NCBI GenBank assembly: GCA_008694505.1
Contig: VZDJ01000046.1
Span: 558,388-622,387, forward strand
Origin: Cyanoderma ruficeps
Lineage: Eukaryota; Chordata; Aves; Passeriformes; Timaliidae
DNA: 64,000 bases
Direction of reading: 5' to 3'
The notes beneath the pieces are model-generated. The model saw only the letters and a program-made list of their open reading frames with translations. It ran no database searches and was not told the origin of the DNA. Position numbers and translations under genes: made by a program. Shown one piece after another: positions 10,735 through 22,925 of the stretch (positions are counted from its first letter, which is position 1; the number at the start of each line of letters is the position of its first letter).

Positions 10735-11210
10735 GGAGGCGCTGGAAACTCCAACCTCGGGCTGCGCTCACAATGCTCGGGGCCGGCAGCGAGCGGGGCT
10801 GCGCCGAGTTATGGATTTATCTCCTTCCCCCACATCCCCTCCTTCCCCTTTTTTCCCTGCGTTCCCCAAAAACCGGGCTCGGCTTGGTGGCAACAAGCAG
10901 CTCCCTCTGCCGCATCCCCGGAGTGCCAAGTTCCAGGCGTGGGAGCTGGCCCTAGACAAAAGGGAACAGCAGAGGGAGCTGAATTAGCATCCCTTTGTCC
11001 CGGCAGAATCCCGGCCCCAAACCGGCCCTCGGCGCGCCACGGGAGGCACAAACACACACGCACAACACACACCCATGGACCGGAGCCAAGCCGGGAAACA
11101 GCGACAGCTCGGTCCGGATGCTGCGGGGGAAAGGGGGGACGCGCTGGGGGTTGTTTTGGGGTGGCTCCGGCACCGCGGAGAGCCGTGCCCACCGTGCCCA
11201 CCGTGCCCAG
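10735..11210. promoter_or_regulatory. CpG-rich intragenic segment
   Basis: GC-rich DNA with frequent CpG, e.g. GGCAGCGAGCGGGGCTGCGC, GGCCCTCGGCGCGCCACG and CTCGGTCCGGATGCTGCGG. It stands out from the surrounding intron and could be an unmethylated island (enhancer or internal promoter). A 330-codon frame runs through it (10696-11688, containing an N) without protein-like composition. No TATA or matching splice-donor exon can be assigned. Confidence 0.35.
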
Positions 11211-11770
11211 GGTGGGTTTTGCTGGTTGTGGTGATGATAAACGTGTCTTGTGCGTCCCAAAGAGCCGAAAGGAGAGAAACCTCCCGACAAAGAGGGATTC
11301 CCAGCCCGTGAATGTGGCTTTTCTTCCCCGGGAGATGCGTTGGGAGCTGGCAGTGCTGAATAGAGGCGGGGATTTTAAGGCCAGGAGGGGCTGTGGGATC
11401 ATCTGGTTGGATTCCTGTGCAACCAGCAGAGATTTTCCTCCTCTCCATCCTGGAGCAGGGCAGCCAAAGGAAAACCAGGGTGTTTTAAAGATGCCCTGCG
11501 TGTTTTTTTCTGCGATGGCAGGGGAATGTCTCCTGCAGAGCACCGCGGCGTTTTCCAGCAGGATATCGTTTGACACATTCCCTGCTAAACTCTGGTGCAA
11601 GAGGAATCCTGTGCCTGGATGGTTCAGCCTCTCTCATTCCTCGTTTCCTCAGCCTAATCTTTTTCTGGGAGCATCTCCCTCAGAGTGAGGATTTGCCCAT
11701 CCAAGAAGGGTTAAGAGAGCTCTTAAACACAGGGTTAAAGCAGCTCTTGTAATGCAGTTTGGGAACTTTT

Positions 11771-12377
11771 AGGATCGTAATTCCATCCTCTCACATGCTG
11801 CTCGCCAACCTCTCCTTTAGCTGAACAAATGGGCCCCATCAGTTCCACATCCAACTCATTAAAGACACTGGAGTTACCTGCCAGGGGTGAATTTGGCCTC
11901 ATCCCTTTTCTTTCTATGACAGAAATGGAAAGTTTAGGAGTTTGGTTGGTTTTTTGGTGGCTTTTTTTTCATGTGTGTTTGTGTTTTTGTTTGTTGGTTT
12001 GGTTTTGGTTTTTTTTGGGGTTTTGTCTGGTTTTGTGGTTCTTTTGTTTTGGGTTTTTTGGGTTTTGGGTGTTTTTTGTGGGTTTTTTTGGGTTTTTTTC
12101 CCCCTTGGTTTGGTTTAGTTTTAGAATTTGGAGGCTTCTCTTTCTCAGAGAAAATGAAACCGTGGGGAGGGAAGTGCATGACATTTTTGTTGCTTGACCC
12201 CGCTGTGTCTCTCTCAGCTGAGTGTCGTGCCCAGCGCTTCTCCAAAGCATTTTGAAGTCACCAGAATTGCTTCCAGTCCTTATGGGAAGCTTCATGTGCA
12301 CAACTAAAGCAGCCTGGATTTAATTTTTGGAGGGGATTTGCAGAGACAACCACACCACAAAATGCAACGTGGCACAG
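11771..12377. repeat. Unidentified dispersed repeat B, copy 1
   Basis: Matches 46262-46736 in the same orientation, from ATTCCATCCTCTCACATGCT to ACACCACAAAATGCAAC. The middle (about 11940-12118) is a TTTTGGG-type expansion much longer than in copy 2. Retroposon or retroviral features are not obvious; it could be a non-autonomous LTR or an old segmental duplication. Confidence 0.7.
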
Positions 12378-13024
12378 AGGGGGGGATCAGTCACCAGGAG
12401 AGGGAATGGGAATGGGAATGGCTCGGAAGGATTGGTGTGACCCCGGATTTTTGTTGTGAATGTGAATGATGTGCTCCTAGGAATGACGAGGGCACAGCTG
12501 GCTCGAGGCTGAGCAGCGAGGACAAGCAGAAATGGGAGGAAAGCAGATTTCAGAGAGCTCCAAAATCTCAGGGGGTGCAAAGGGGCGGGAGAGCTCCACC
12601 TGATGTAGGTGGGAAGTTTCCCTGTGCCAGGATAGGCAAAGGAGGTGCACAGAAGTGGCATTTTTTTTGGGAAGCAGCACGAGATGGGCGAAGCTGAGGC
12701 AGCTGAGGGCTGTGTGACGTTGACCCCGGGACATGAGGCACTGAAGGGTGCTCTGTCTCCTGCCCACCTTCACCACCTTCAGGGGTCACAGAAATTCTTC
12801 TGGACAGCACGGCCCACTGCCAGCGGGGGCCGTGAAAGAGGAGGGTGGGTTTGTCACAGTAAGGATCCAGGGAAGGGATGAAGGAAATTCTTGTGGGTTG
12901 GTTTTGGTCTGGGCAGGCTTTTTTCAGGGGGTGGAAGGTGGCATGGTGACCTCAAGGAAGCTCTGGCTGGAGGTGACCCTAAAATCTGATGGCAAAGCCA
13001 CAAAATATGAAATCTATAGATGTT

Positions 13025-13240
13025 AAGAAGTTCTTTACCCAGAGAGTGGGGAGGTCCTGACACGGATTGTCCATGGAAGCTGTGGCTGCCCCGGATCCCT
13101 GGAAATATCCAAGGCCAGGTTGGAACGGGCTTGGAACCCCCTGGGGTGGTGGAAAGTGTCCCTGACCATGGCAGGGGGTGGCACTGGATGACCTTTGCGG
13201 TCCCTTCCAACCCAAATATTTGTATGTTTCTGTGAAAACA
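13025..13240 (+). mobile_element. CR1 3' end, sense
   Basis: Reads AGTTCTTTACCCAGAGAGTG, AAGCTGTGGCTGCCCC, CCAAGGCCAGGTTGGAACGG and GGTCCCTTCCAACCC, then TATTTGTATGTTTCTGTG in place of a clean octamer tail. Moderately diverged. Confidence 0.9.
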
Positions 13241-13437
13241 CAAAGAGAAACGCAGAAAGCCACAGGATCCTGGGAAATGCAGAGCTGTCCTCAAGTTTTT
13301 CTGGAAAAACAGAAAGCGTCTTTCACTTTTTATTTCATTTTGACTCGTATCACCCTTCCCAGAGCAGAAAAGCACTTTGCAAAGCACTCATGACCCAACC
13401 TTGGGCCACTGATGGGGGGAGCAAGGCAGGAAAGAAA

Positions 13438-13464
13438 GGTTCTGGTTCTGGTTCTGGTTCTGGT
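13438..13464. repeat. (GGTTCT)n short array
   Basis: About 4.5 hexamer units; translates as Gly-Ser repeats in one frame, without coding support. Confidence 0.8.
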
Positions 13465-13599
13465 AGCACTGTCCGTAGCTCTGCAGGTTCACATCCAGGC
13501 CGGTCCTTTGGGGAGAAAGCAAGTGGAGAATGAATGAGCACAGTCCAGCCGCTTCATGAGCCAAACTACCCCGTTNCAGAAAAAGAAGCGGGCACAGAA

Positions 13600-13830
13600 G
13601 TATCGTGAGGGACAGCTTTTCTTTTTTTTTATTTACAAATTTAACTCTATTTATGCATTTGTACAGAGGTTAAGAGATTGGCTACAGAGGTTGCTACTTC
13701 TTTACCTGGATGGTGGACATCACCATCAATTATTTCTTCTCTTAGAGGAGAAGTAAGCAAACATTCTAAGAATAGATATTGTTTTCATGAAGTTGCATGA
13801 GAAAGTTCTTCACGAAGACAAAAAGACAGA
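13600..13830 (-). mobile_element. LTR family C fragment, copy 1
   Basis: Matches 29860-30085 in the same orientation. On the minus strand it has a TATA-like GCATAAATAGAG (near 13650) followed by AAATAAA, the order expected of an LTR promoter and poly(A) signal. ATTGATGGTGATGTCCA and CATTCTTAG-type blocks are shared with copy 2. No gag, pol or env is attached. Confidence 0.65.
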
Positions 13831-13975
13831 AAGCTCAGGGCAACATCGAGCCACCACAGAACCTCCTGGATGTTCCAGAGCAGGTCACACTCAGGGCCCT
13901 GCAGCCCTTTTAACACAATTTAGGAACTTTTATTGGCTCCTCCAGAGCGTTTCTCCCCAGTTCCATCGTCAGGGC

Positions 13976-14635
13976 TGTTGGAGTCCAGGGCATCCCTTTG
14001 GATGACCTGGGGCCTGAGAAAGGGAGTTCGGACCCTGGACAGGGGGTGTGGAGCCATTCCAGGGAGGTTGGAGACCTTGGCACAGAGCCCAGAAAGACAC
14101 CGAGTTTGATTTTAGTCCATGGGAGAAGCTTCCAACACTGAGAGAAGAATTAGAAACCTCAAAAGTGTGAAAGTAGTAGTTTAGTACAGCACGGAGTGAG
14201 AAATTTTGTAGTTTAGGAATTCTTAGAATAGAGATGAATGGGGGGCAAGATGGAGGATTTGGGGTGTTGCCCTAGGTTCTTCTCCTTCTTCTCGATCCTC
14301 CATCCTCTGGGGTGGTGATGACACAAAGCAGTTCCAGGCTGTTGGATCAGGGTGGAAATGACCATTTTAGTGCAGATATCACACATTGGTACAAAATAAT
14401 AAATAGTGGGCCCGTAATTATCTGTGTAAGAACCAAGCAAGGCCCCGTCAGTCACAGTCGCGTTGTGTCCCAGCCGCTGTCCCGACCTCGGCCGGGCGCG
14501 GAGCAAATTGTGAGACACCAAATAATAAACAACACACAAGAACTGAGAACGAGGCCTTGAAGGGCTCTGATTCTTTCTGCGACGCGGCTCAGGGGCTTTC
14601 AGAGGGCCGGGGCCTTTTAACATCCTTGAATCTCG
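13976..14635 (+). mobile_element. LTR family D element, copy 1
   Basis: About 640 bp homologous, in opposite orientation, to 61248-61909. It starts TGTTGGAGTCCAGGGC, contains AAATAATAAACAAC (poly(A)-like) near 14520, and continues into GCGACGCGGCTCAGG. The TG start, internal poly(A) signal and length suit a solo LTR plus a little leader sequence. It directly follows the family C fragment, so the two insertions are nested or adjacent. No retroviral proteins are recognisable. Confidence 0.65.
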
Positions 14636-14639
14636 GCAA

Positions 14640-16230
14640 GGACAGAGACAAACACGAGAAGGGCTCCCTGAAACACTCCCTGGTGAGGCTGCCCTTTGCT
14701 GACTCAGCGCCTGGCACCGTTCCCTCCCCCGTTCTTTTTCCAGGTGCTAAATCGCGTTCGATGATCGTTAATAATTACGGTTTATCCCTTTCCCAACTCG
14801 CTGCTGCTTTCCCAGGGAAGCTGTTGCCACAGGGATGTTGTGGGAGTGTGAACGGGTGGGGAGGGCATGGGGAGATGTTCCTCTTCACCCCGAGCCACGA
14901 AAAACTTGGAGACCCCTTAGGCTAAGAGCACAAGATTCGGCCTTGGAGATATTATATCTCGTCAAAAAATGTGTTTGTTTATTCCTCTGAGGTAGTTTTC
15001 CCGTCAGAAAAGGAAGCTGCACCAAACTGGAGATGTTTTGCAGGTTCCCCTTAATTTCCAGGAAAAAAAAAAGAAAACAAAAACCCCACAACTTTGGGGT
15101 TTTTCCTGAAGGGTTTTTTTGTGGGTTTTTTTGCACATTTCAGATGGTTTCGTTTGAATGATTGAAAATGAGGCATTTTATTTCTTTTTTAATTTAAGTG
15201 CCATCTTACGCTAAAATAGAAAATCGCTAAACGTCGTAGAATCACAGTATTTTATTTTATCACAGTATTTTATTATTTTATCACAGTATTTTATTATTTT
15301 ATCACAGTAGTACTTTATAATACTTTATAGACTACAGAGGTATTTTTTTATATTATTGAGGCTGAATGATTTTATCTTCTCAAACAAAAAAAAAATCTGA
15401 CATTAACAAGATAAAACGCTCAATCAGCCCAGCAATTCAGACTCTTACATGGTCCATCAGATTTTCAACTCTTAAAAATGAAGCAAACCAGAATTTCCTA
15501 GAATATGTTAAATTTTTTTTAGCCCTTACTAACCTTAGCCATGGCATGAACTCTGAACTCCTTCATTCTGCCTAAATCCAGAATTAAAATTGAGCAGTGG
15601 TCACCTAAACGCCCCTCTAAATTCATAAACAGCCTCACAGCCCTATAAAACCATTTCTATAAGAGATAAAACCCAAATCTGTGGTTTATTCTCAAGTCAC
15701 AACTGCTCAGTCCTGACATGAAGGTGCTCCCCTAGGAAATTGCACAGATTTTTTTTTTCTCTTAGAGAAAAATAAAAGGTGAAAATTCATTTCAGTGCAG
15801 TTGGGCTTTGTTTTGGAGAAATTTCTTTCTGTTCATACGACATTTCCAGTCATTTTCTGATTGGATTTCAGAAACAGATTCCTTGAGACATGAATTTGAA
15901 GATGTGAATGAATCCTGAGCAGGGTAGATGGGAGCTCTGTGGAGCCCAGTTTTTATGGGAAATGTTCTGTGGTGCTCTGGTGAGATTTATATTCGAGTTA
16001 TAATCCTTGCCCAGTGCCTAAAATTAAGAATATTCTCTGAATTTTGCTCCCCTGAGCAAGGGGTCATCTGATTCAAGATCCATCACTTGCACCCGAACAC
16101 TTCAGACATAATTTAGTGACTCTGAAGGCAAATATTAAGTTCTGTAAAGTTCTGTTTATGGCTTCATTAATTATAATTCTGGCCCAAACCCACCCTGATA
16201 TCATTGATCTCCATGGATCAGGAAAGACTG
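14640..16230. other. AT-rich intronic DNA
   Basis: Mostly unique sequence. A tandem array with an ATCACAGTATTTTATT-type unit (19-22 bp, about four copies) lies at 15240-15310. No exon or mobile element is recognised. Confidence 0.5.
15240..15310. repeat. AT-rich minisatellite (19-22-bp unit)
   Basis: Unit ATCACAGTATTTTATTATTTT repeated with small length changes; the last copy decays into TAGTACTTTATAATACTTTATA. Confidence 0.85.
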
Positions 16231-16338
16231 AAGAGGATAAATACGTTTTATCATCAAATTCTCTTGAAGAGGATCAATATGTTTTATCATCAAATTCTCT
16301 TGAAGAGGATAAATATGTTTTATCATCAAATTCTCTCT
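16231..16338. repeat. 36-bp tandem repeat, three copies
   Basis: Unit begins AAGAGGATAAATA and contains GTTTTATCATCAAATTCTCT. The period is a multiple of three, so frames stay open through it, but nothing suggests coding. Confidence 0.9.
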
Positions 16339-16537
16339 CTCATTGTTTTTTTCATTGGGAAAGACAATGGATTTTGTCTGCTGGTTTTGGCTCTCAAGAG
16401 GACAGAACTTCTGAACTTCCCAACCAGCAGAAAATCACCACCTCAGTTCTCAGTTCTGTGTTTCCAGTGTTTCCCCAGGGGTTCAGTAACTAAATCAAAT
16501 AATCAATAACCAATATGTGAGAAGAATCAGCTCACAG

Positions 16538-17000
16538 AACCACAGAATGGTTTGGGTTGGAAAGGACCTCAAAGATCATCTGTTTCCAACCACAATACAA
16601 CAAATTTAAAGTTAAAAACTCTCCCTAAAACCTCCTCACTTCAAGCAAAGCCAACCACTGACCTTCAGAACATTCCTGCCCCATCAGTCATTAACACTTT
16701 TGTTCATTTATAGGATGGTTTGGGTTGGAAAGGGCCTCAAAGATCGTCTATTTCCGACCACAATACAACAAATTTAAAGTTAAAAACTCTCCCTAAAACC
16801 CCCTCACTTCAAGCAAAGCCAACCACTGACCTGCAGAACATTCCTGCCCCATCAGTCATTTTGTTCATTTTTAGGATGGTTTGGGTTGGAAGGGACCTTT
16901 AAAGGTCTATCTAGTCCAAGCCCTGCCAGGAGCAGGGATGTCTTGAAGTGGCTCAGATGTCTCAGATCCCCATCCAGCCTCACCTTGGATGTTTCCAGTA
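16538..17000 (-). mobile_element. CR1 3' end with tandem duplication of its flank
   Basis: The minus-strand CR1 tail (AATGGTTTGGGTTGGAAAGG) appears three times, at 16547, 16715 and 16876. The first two copies carry the same non-CR1 continuation (ACAATACAACAAATTTAAAG to CATCAGTCATT), so a unit of about 165 bp was duplicated; the third runs on into CR1-like sequence. Order and identity suggest duplication after insertion. Confidence 0.8.
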
Positions 17001-17760
17001 TGTGTTAAAGCTGCTGTGACATCCCTGAAATCCTCACACCAACCTGACACAAAGCCAGCGACTTGTTTTTAAAGGAACAGCGAAGTGCAAAGGGTGTTTG
17101 TTTTGTGGGTTGATTTTCTTTAATAAGGATTGCGGACATATTTCCATATTTAACCTGATTTTTCAAATATATATATTAGAAGCAGATCATACTTTGCTCT
17201 GATGGCCACCAGCACAGCACAAGCCTCTTGCACTGCTACTGGCTACAAAATATTCATTATTACAAAGAGAGTGGGGTAGATACAATTTAAAATCCTATGG
17301 ATCAGCTTCCAGCTGGAAAAGAGCCTGCAATCCCTGGTGCTGCACTCAGTGAGGTCACTGCATCAAACACCCCAGACAATTCTCTGCAGCTATTTACCCA
17401 TTTTATGGGGTTGACCACTAATGTGGTGGGCTAAAAAGCTGGGAGTATTTTGGGCTTTCCTTGGTTGGGATGGGTGTTGTGATATTTAAGAGGCTTGGAG
17501 CTCGCTGCTGGTTTGTAAAAGCAGGGCTGCACCTTCTTTTGTGAGGCCTGTGACTCGTGGTGCTTTTGGCTTTTATTGGGTTCCGTCAACGCTGCCAGGT
17601 TAAGGAGTCTCAGCTCAGACTGGGCAAGGGGGGAAGGAAGCCTGGCTTAAAATGGCAGAGGAGATAAAGCTGGTCCTGATTGGGATCAGAGAGCTCGGGG
17701 TGAAGCTCAGTGTGGGATGGTGGATCTGCTGCCACAAGAGGTGATGCACATCAGCAAGTC
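17000..17760. other. Intronic DNA without recognisable features
   Basis: Mixed-composition unique sequence; no exon, RNA gene or repeat signature seen. Confidence 0.5.
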
Positions 17761-17761
17761 C

Positions 17762-18006
17762 AGGGTGGTGGTGAACCAGGACTCCCTCAGAGGGTAGTGG
17801 TGAACCAGGACTCCCTCAGAGGGTGATGGTGAACCTGGACTCCCTCAGAGGGTGACAGTGAACCAGGACTCCCTCAGAGGGTGATGGTGAATCAGGATTC
17901 CCTCAGAGGGTGATGGGGAACCAGGACTCCCTCAGAGGGTGGTGGTGAACCAGGACTCCCTCAGAGGGTGATGGGGAACCAGGACTCCCTCAGAGGGTGG
18001 TGGTGG
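17762..18006. repeat. 30-bp minisatellite, about eight copies
   Basis: Unit GGTGGTGAACCAGGACTCCC followed by TCAGAG, with point variants (GATGGGGAACC, GACAGTGAACC). Units stay 29-30 bp, consistent with recent expansion. Confidence 0.93.
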
Positions 18007-18653
18007 CTCCTCTGGAGCTGATCTGAGCAGGAAAACCACATCCCAGAGTGGCACATCCTGCTCGTGCTGGCCTCCAACACCCACTGGGCACAGCCCTGCT
18101 GCTCACAGGCCACAACCAGGCCAGAATCCATAAATGAAATATTGGACAGCCACAAGTGACCCCAGGAGCTGCTGGGGAGTCATTCCAGCCCTCCCAGCTC
18201 CTCCCCCAATACCCAAACCTGCCTTGAACTTCTCCTGAGCAAGTCCACAAACTGCCCTGCCATAAAAACTGATTTAACCCAATCGAGGTTAACCAGCTTG
18301 GGTGAAAGATTTGTCTTCCTCGTGTAAGACTCACCATCTGGGAGCTCTTCATCTCAGTGCTTGACCTCTAAGCAGCTGTGTGGGGTTGCGGGGATCTGCA
18401 GATAGTGAGCATTTTATTTCTTGGGTTAAAAAATGTATTTACTCAAGAGGACTCTGAGCCTCGCAGGCTGCGTGTTGCACTCGGTGTTAAAATAAGGGCA
18501 AACACAGGCCCTGAAATTCAAAGAACCCCTGCAGTTCCTCACCAAAACCTCTCTCTGCTTTGCTCAGCTGAGCTCTCAGCTCCTGAACTCTCTGTAGGCT
18601 TCCATCAATCCCCAAAATTAGCACCAAGGTTGCTGCTGATGCCCAAAGCACCG

Positions 18654-18875
18654 GTGCTTATCCACAATAGAACAGACATGGAGACTGGAAGGAAAACATC
18701 CCAAAATTCCCGCTGTAGCCAAGAAACACCACAAAAAAATTGTGCATCTTCAAGAAAGTCAAGAGGGCTTGTCCACAATAGAACAAACATGGAGATTGGA
18801 AAGAAAACATCCCAAAATTCCCGCTGTAGCCAAGAAATAGCACAAAAAATCGTGCATCTTCCAGCAAGTCAAGAG
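18654..18875. repeat. 111-bp tandem duplication
   Basis: Two copies starting CTTATCCACAATAGAAC and CTTGTCCACAATAGAAC. The 111-bp period keeps a 170-codon plus-strand frame open (18378-18890), which looks fortuitous. Confidence 0.9.
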
Positions 18876-19679
18876 GATGGTGGGACCTAGGAGTGATTTA
18901 TGGGCAGGATATCACATTTCTTATCAGCACTGGCATGGTTCTACTGCAGGACAGGACTGGGCAGTGTGTGGGTGGCCCAACTTCTGTCTCCTCCACACCA
19001 GGAGGTCCAGCAAAACCAAAGCTGAACTTCTGAGGAGTAATTCTCAGCTCCAGAGCAGTGGTGTGGCCTCCAGGAATAAGCCAGGAACCAACCCTGATTT
19101 CCTACACCCACTGACAGCTTCCCACCCTCCCCAGCTCAGATCCATTGTCAGCACAGGCAAAGGCCCCACATCCCATTGCCAGTTGCTTAATCCATTCCTT
19201 CCCGCCCCACTGCCAATACAATAAAACCCCACTGAGGGGATCCACCTCCCAGGAAATCCTCCTTTAACACCCTCCAAAGGAGCAGCCAGATTTACCTCTG
19301 CTGTTGTTCTGGAAAGCTAAATGAGGACTCATCTCTTCTAATCCCCTCTTTAAGGTTTCCAGTTGAGGCCTGTGCTCCCATATTAGCATTTCTGACAGCT
19401 CCTACGTGTGCCCTGCGAGGCTCCATGGAGGGAAATCACCTGCCAGCAATTGCTCCGGGTACCCCACTATCTCTGTCTGAAGGCACAAGTGGAACGACCC
19501 CATAAAAATTCCTGAAATTAAGACTTGGGTGAAATGGGCCTGGGGATCTTCTTCAGGATGGATCTCGTGGCTTGGCCTTTGCTGGAGAGTTTGGGGGCTG
19601 CTCCTTCCACGTGGCCCACGGCGTTTTCGTTGTCCTCGTTTTTGGCAGAGCGGGTTTGGAGATTTCCCGAATCAGAATC
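18876..19679. other. Intronic DNA without recognisable features
   Basis: No exon or repeat recognised. The sequence is of average composition. Confidence 0.45.
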
Positions 19680-19905
19680 CTGGAATGGTTTGGGTTGGAG
19701 GGGACCTTAAAGATCATCCAATTCCAACTCCTTGCCATGGGCAGGGGCACCTTCCTCTATCCCAGGTTGCTCCAAGCCCTGTCCAACCTGGCCTTGGACC
19801 CTTTCAGGGATGGGACCTCCCCAAATTCTCCTGAGCAACTTGTTCCAGGGCCTTACCACCCTCTGAGTAAAGAACTTATTCCTGACATGGGCAGAATTCA
19901 TATCC
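19680..19905 (-). mobile_element. CR1 3' end, antisense
   Basis: Starts TGGAATGGTTTGGGTTGGAG and continues AAAGATCATCCAATTCCAAC, CCATGGGCAGGGGCACCTTC and AGTAAAGAACTTATTCCTGA. It faces the CR1 copy at 19955, giving a natural inverted pair. Confidence 0.93.
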
Positions 19906-19954
19906 TGTAGGTGGCTTTGCCATCTGGTTCCCCATCTACAGGGGATGGGACATT

Positions 19955-20240
19955 CACAGATTAAATGACAATGGCTTTAAGCTGAAGGGGAAGAGGGCTA
20001 GATGGGATATTAGGGAAAAATTCTTTCCTGTGAGGGTGGAGAGGCCCTGGCACAGGGTGCCCAGAGAAGCTGTGGCTGCCCCTGGATCCCTGGAAGTGTC
20101 AAGGCCAGGTTGGATGGGGCTTGGAGCAACCTGGGACAGTGGAAGGTGTCCCTGCCCATGGCAGGGGGTGGAATGGATGATCTTCCAGTTCTTCTCCAGC
20201 CCAAACCATTTCATCATTCTGAGATTCCACGAAATACCAA
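19955..20240 (+). mobile_element. CR1 3' end, sense
   Basis: Reads from GGGCTAGATGGGATATTAGG through TCTTTCCTGTGAGGGTGGAG, GGTGCCCAGAGAAGCTGTGG and CCTGCCCATGGCAGGGGGTG to the CCAAACCATTTCATCATTCT tail. It is longer and better preserved than most copies here. Confidence 0.93.
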
Positions 20241-22925
20241 GATATCCACTGAGCCCCTGAATGATCTTGTCCAGTAATGAGACTGTTTGGAGCAGGTGAT
20301 TTACAAGCTCCAGGATTTTCACTCCTCCCAGCTGACCTGGGAGCAGCATCTGTTTGTTGGGATGCATTTTCCAGCCTGGAACCATCAACAGCTCTGGCGT
20401 GCCAGGACTGAAATCCCAATTTCAGTCCTGGAAGCCTTTTGCTGGCAAGTCTGGAGCTGCACAGAAGACGTGAGCCATTTGCATGATTAAAGGTTGCCGG
20501 ACCAAACTGATTGGAAAGATCCAGAAGGTTCTCCAACCCCAGCATGAGCACAGGTCCACTTGGGGAAGAGCTCTGGGTGCAGAACTGGCTTCTCCTCGGA
20601 GTAACTTCCACAGTTTTTCACCGAGAGCTGGAAGTTCTCAGCTTCTCTCAGGATTGATCTCTGCACCTGCAGAGCGAATTCCTCTAAATATTGTTGTGGT
20701 TTTAGTGGCTTTTCCTTTATAATATCAAAACCTGACGCTTTGATTAGAGACGGGGAGGTGGTGGGTGAATCTGACAGCGTTCTCTGGCATTTAGCCCCTA
20801 ATTGAAATATTACCTTGAGGTATTTATAAAAAAAATATTAAATTGGCCCAGATTTTTTTTTTTCCTTTCTTAATGAATAAGGCTTTAATTAACTTCTTAC
20901 ATATTAAATGTACATCAGTGGAAATAGTTAGACAAATAGCAGGGGTGTTAGTCACGCAGAGGCAAAGGGATGATTCAGTCAGGGGCTGAAGCACATGCGA
21001 GAGATGCTGAGAGGGAAGGGAAATTAGCATGAGAGATGGAAGCGAGCGTGGAGAGGGAACATATTAAAAAAAAAAAAAAAAGGCCAGGAGAAAGGCGAGG
21101 TTCCCAGCGGAATTGGGAATTAAGGGCTCCCTTGCTTACGCAGGAATATCTCGCGGAGTCCAGGGAGCCGAGCTCTGTTCCCAGCTCTACCTCCGGATCG
21201 GTTATGCAACTCCCCGGCTCCCTTCTCCCCTTCCCCTCGCTCCCACCCCCTCCCCGGGTTCTCCCGGGTTAATTTGACAAGTTCTCCTCCCTGTCCACTC
21301 GGGGGTAGCCGGGGGTTCGGGGGCAGAGGTTGGGAAGAGCGGAGTAACGGTGAGGGGAAGGAGGAGTGAGCAGAGATCGCCCCGGGACGGGGTGGGAGCC
21401 CCGACCTGGGAGGTTTTGGAGAACAGGTTCGACAAACCTCTGTCAGGGATAGTTCAGGCAGAGTGGATCCTGCCTTTGAGGCCCAAGGCTGACATCTGGG
21501 ATTTGGAGTGCTCCTGGAGCACGGGCCGAGCCTGCCACTCTGACCAGAGTGCAAAATCAAAAATGTGCCATCAACAAAGTCAGTTTTTTGTGGGAGAAAA
21601 GAGTGTTTTAATACCAAGATGCACCCCTAATTACACCGGCTTAACTTTTCTGCCACTTCCACTGAATTAGATATAAACTGTTCTGATTTACACCAGGCCA
21701 AGAGGAGAATCGGGCCACGTGTTTTTCTGCTGATGGCCAAAATATATATTTTTACTTGACTCGATTTATTCACTAACTGATTTGCATAGACATTTCCAGA
21801 GGCTGCTTGGTTGTTCTTTCCTTTTTTTTTTTTTTCCTCCCAGTTTTTTTTTTTTGCACTTCACATGCCATCTATCCCCCGCTCATTACACCGGGCAGCA
21901 GCAGTGTTGCCACCAAGGGAGCTCACATTTAACAGCAAGAGAGGAATTTTCAGCAATTCCCATCCCCAGGGACCGCAGGATGCGGAGCTTTGATTTTGTT
22001 GCTCTAAGACAGGCAGGGATGAAAGCGATGTGCACTGGCAGGAAATCCTTAAGGTGCTGGGCTCCTCCAGCAGCTTGACAAGTGCCTTTCCCTCCCACGA
22101 GAGCCACCAAAATCAGTGCAAACCGAACAGGTCATCACCTCCCCTCCGAGTTAATATTCTGGATAAGGAGCCATGAGTTGTTCCCCCCGAGTCTGCAGAG
22201 CACACACCCAGAGCTGGGGGGGTGTGGATGCTCTTTAAGAACCTCAGACAGAACATCAGGTGTCAAATCGGGAATAAAATCGTGTCCAGTCCTCCAATAT
22301 GAGGGCAGGGTTGATATAAGAGCAAGCAGGCGTTCGGTGGGTTGACGGCAGCAAGAATGAGAGGTCAAAGCTGGAATTGTGGGTTTTCTCACAATCGGGT
22401 TGGCAAAGCTCTGGAAAACCCTCACAATGGGAAAGAAAAGAAGGAAATACACTGTAAAGACACACAGCCTGAGCAAGGGAAGGGTTCATCAGAGGATCTC
22501 TTACCATTTGGCTTAAAATGGGTGAACCCAGAGGCAGAGATTGAAGCTGAATTGAAACCCAGAGCACCTCCCTGCTCTTCCCATCCTCTCCCAGCCCTGG
22601 TCCTTTCAGAAAGACTCCAATCCCAACCCAGAGGTTATTCCCGTTCTGGATCCCCATCCTTTTCCTTGCCTGGGAGGTCAAAATCCATGTGCAGTTCAGG
22701 CTGGAAGAGATCATCTCCAGGGGAGAGAGGGTTTCTGGGCATGAGGGGTGACCAGGGTGTGGCACAAGGCATCTCTCTAATTAGAGATGGTCATTATTTG
22801 AGCTTCCGGAACCTGGGTAAAACAAGGGAAGCATCAGATCAATGAAATTGGTTTGGCTTGTGAATACAAATGATGACTAAGAAAATGATCGGGGGGTGTT
22901 TGGTATCGTCTGCTTCCACAGCAGG
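20241..22925. other. Intronic DNA with AT-rich stretch and a CpG-rich patch
   Basis: About 20690-20960 is AT-rich and repeat-free (ATTGAAATATTACC, GGCTTTAATTAACTTC), a possible conserved element. About 21100-21450 is relatively CpG-rich (TATCTCGCGGAGTCC, GATCGCCCCGGGACGG). The rest has no recognised feature. Confidence 0.35.

Noticed and set aside
10696..11688. 330-codon plus-strand frame
   Set aside because: It passes through an N and a CpG-rich segment, has no domain or protein-like composition, and frames this long are expected in stop-poor GC-rich DNA.
11940..12118. TTTTGGG-rich run as a telomere-like or G-quadruplex sequence
   Set aside because: Units are irregular and not TTAGGG; the run lies inside a dispersed repeat, and G runs are too uneven to claim a quadruplex.
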